64,000 nucleotides of DNA from Chloroflexota bacterium (GTDB lineage Bacteria; Chloroflexota; Anaerolineae; Aggregatilineales; Phototrophicaceae). The notes below the pieces were generated by a model. It saw only the letters and a list, made by a program, of their open reading frames with translations, was not told the DNA's origin and searched no databases. This document shows positions 62,974 to 64,000 of this stretch, in pieces. The translations under genes and the position numbers were made by a program. Position 1 is the stretch's first letter. Each line of letters opens with the position of its first letter. The stretch covers positions 19,940 through 83,939 of the forward strand of contig JAPOYU010000131.1 in assembly GCA_026706395.1 (NCBI GenBank), written 5' to 3'.

Positions 62974-63864
62974 ATGAGCGAGAAAATCGGATTTATCGGG
63001 CTGGGCATCATGGGCCGCGGCATGGTCGACAACTTGATGAAAGCCGGCTTTGACCTGACAGTCTGGAACCGCACAGCGGGGCGAATGGCCCCCTTCGTCG
63101 AGCGCGGCGCGGCGGCGGCCGATTCACCACGCGCGGTCGCCGAAGCTTGCGATATCATCATCATCTGCGTCAGCGACACGCCCGATGTCGAGGCGGTGAT
63201 CTTGGGTGAAGACGGCGTTATCCACGGCGCTTCGGCCGGCGACCTGGTCATTGATATGAGCACCATTAATCCGGTCAACACGGTCGAGATCGCGGAGCAG
63301 CTCAAAGTCAAAGGCGTCTCCATGCTTGACGCGCCCATCAGCGGCGGCAGCGAAGGCGCGGCCAATGGCACGCTCAGCATCATGATCGGCGGGAGCGCGG
63401 ACGATGTGGCGCGGGCGACCCCCTGCTTCGAGGCGATGGGCAACACCATCACCCACGTCGGCGAAAGCGGCGCCGGGCAGACCGTCAAGCTCTCGAATCA
63501 GATTCTCTGCGTGGTCAATATGCTGGCGGCCAGCGAGGCCCTGCTCTTCGCTCAGGCCGGCGGCGTCAACCTGGACAAGATGCTGGCTGCGGTCACCGGC
63601 GGCGCGGCCGGCAGTTGGATGCTGGCCAACCGCGGTCCCCAGGTAATTCGCGATTATTGGGAGCCGGGCTTCTCGATTGATTTGCAGCAGAAAGACCTAC
63701 GGCTGGTCCTCGGCGCCGCTGATAAAATGGGAATTCCGGTGATCGCGACCGCGCTTTGCTTCAATCTGTATCGGACGCTGCAAGCGCAGGGTCTGGGCGG
63801 CGACGGCAACCATAGCATCATCAAGGCGCTGGAAGCGATGGCGGGGATAGAAGCGCGGTTGTAG
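62974..63864 (+). CDS. Beta-hydroxyacid dehydrogenase, GarR/MmsB-like
   Basis: 296 residues of the 3-hydroxyisobutyrate dehydrogenase superfamily. The Rossmann loop GLGIMGRG (9-16), the substrate loop DAPISGGSEGA and the catalytic Lys near residue 172 (GAGQTVKLSNQ) are all visible. Tartronate semialdehyde reductase, 3-hydroxyisobutyrate dehydrogenase and glyoxylate reductase cannot be told apart by these motifs. GAGGA precedes the ATG. A tartronate semialdehyde role would fit the HpaI/GarL-type aldolase at 26.7 kb, but they are far apart. Confidence 0.9.
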   Translation: MSEKIGFIGLGIMGRGMVDNLMKAGFDLTVWNRTAGRMAPFVERGAAAADSPRAVAEACDIIIICVSDTPDVEAVILGEDGVIHGASAGDLVIDMSTINPVNTVEIAEQLKVKGVSMLDAPISGGSEGAANGTLSIMIGGSADDVARATPCFEAMGNTITHVGESGAGQTVKLSNQILCVVNMLAASEALLFAQAGGVNLDKMLAAVTGGAAGSWMLANRGPQVIRDYWEPGFSIDLQQKDLRLVLGAADKMGIPVIATALCFNLYRTLQAQGLGGDGNHSIIKALEAMAGIEARL

Positions 63865-63892
63865 GGGTTGGCATGAACCTGCTGCGCCGATG

Positions 63893-63901
63893 TGTTATGC
63901 T
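63893..63901 (+). promoter_or_regulatory. Putative extended -10 of the last gene
   Basis: TGTTATGCT, an extended -10 like the TGTGTTATACT before the other Uma2 gene at 19218. No matching -35 at normal spacing. Confidence 0.35.
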
Positions 63902-63934
63902 TGGGATGAAAGATTGGGACGACGGGAGCGAAAA

Positions 63935-64000
63935 ATGGCGACGGATGTAGCAGAACGCCTCCTGAGCGTAGACGAATTCCTGCAATGGGAAAGTCAACAA
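63935..64000 (+). CDS. Uma2 family protein, 5' part only (cut by window end)
   Basis: The first 22 codons after GGGAGCG and ATG read MATDVAERLLSVDEFLQWE, which is the usual beginning of Uma2/DUF820 proteins. The catalytic part lies outside the window. It is the second Uma2 gene here after 19218-19793. Confidence 0.6.
   Translation, partial: MATDVAERLLSVDEFLQWESQQ

Overview
The window looks like a chromosome segment of an uncultured heterotrophic Chloroflexota bacterium, probably from the Anaerolineae side. This placement is inferred from high-GC coding sequence, Pro/Thr-rich extracytoplasmic linkers, Uma2-family genes, many G-rich palindromic intergenic repeats, and a load of sugar and oligosaccharide ABC transporters with Gfo/Idh/MocA, PhyH, RraA and HpaI family enzymes. 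No rRNA, tRNA, CRISPR array, integrase or transposase was seen.

Region by region: 0-4.4 kb holds part of a RhaS/RbsC-type sugar importer (permease and binding protein; the ATPase is probably just outside), a class II aldolase, an Anabaena-sensory-rhodopsin-transducer-like protein and a small lipoprotein. 4.4-17.6 kb is one long minus-strand catabolic unit: an AraR-like GntR/LacI hybrid regulator, a complete Opp-type ABC importer, a PhyH dioxygenase, a ROK kinase, a NanE-type epimerase and two Gfo/Idh oxidoreductases. Its last ATPase subunit is fused to a transmembrane helix and a duplicated extracytoplasmic domain. 17.8-21.7 kb carries a TIM-barrel isomerase, a Uma2 protein, a zinc alcohol dehydrogenase and a HUMPS-family enzyme whose start codon appears to be non-canonical. 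21.8-26.7 kb holds two paralogous acyl-CoA-dehydrogenase-like genes, separated by a 1.7-kb AT-rich patch with an orphan membrane ORF, a heptad-repeat ORF and two N-terminal stubs of DUF262-type proteins.

26.7-46.1 kb looks like a sulfated, uronate-containing glycan utilisation locus. Two complete Opp-type importers diverge from a central promoter region at 34.6-35.1 kb. They are accompanied by a sulfatase, a GH88 unsaturated glucuronyl hydrolase, a large protein that may be lyase-like, an RraA-family aldolase and an HpaI-family aldolase. The inferred flow is import of oligosaccharides, desulfation, cleavage of the unsaturated uronate and retro-aldol breakdown of the resulting keto-deoxy acids.

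46.3-64 kb is mixed: a CoA-transferase/enoyl-CoA hydratase pair, an M20 amidohydrolase, YchF, a SulP transporter with STAS and cyclic-nucleotide domains, a second RraA protein, a CopD-like membrane protein and a fused indolepyruvate ferredoxin oxidoreductase. Next comes an AT-rich island with a beta-class DNA methyltransferase fused to an HNH domain, divergent from two unrecognised genes. The window ends with a beta-hydroxyacid dehydrogenase and the start of another Uma2 gene. Two dispersed repeat families run through the intergenic spaces: G-rich hairpin elements, often directly in front of start codons, and a roughly 115-bp CAATG/CATTG element in three copies.
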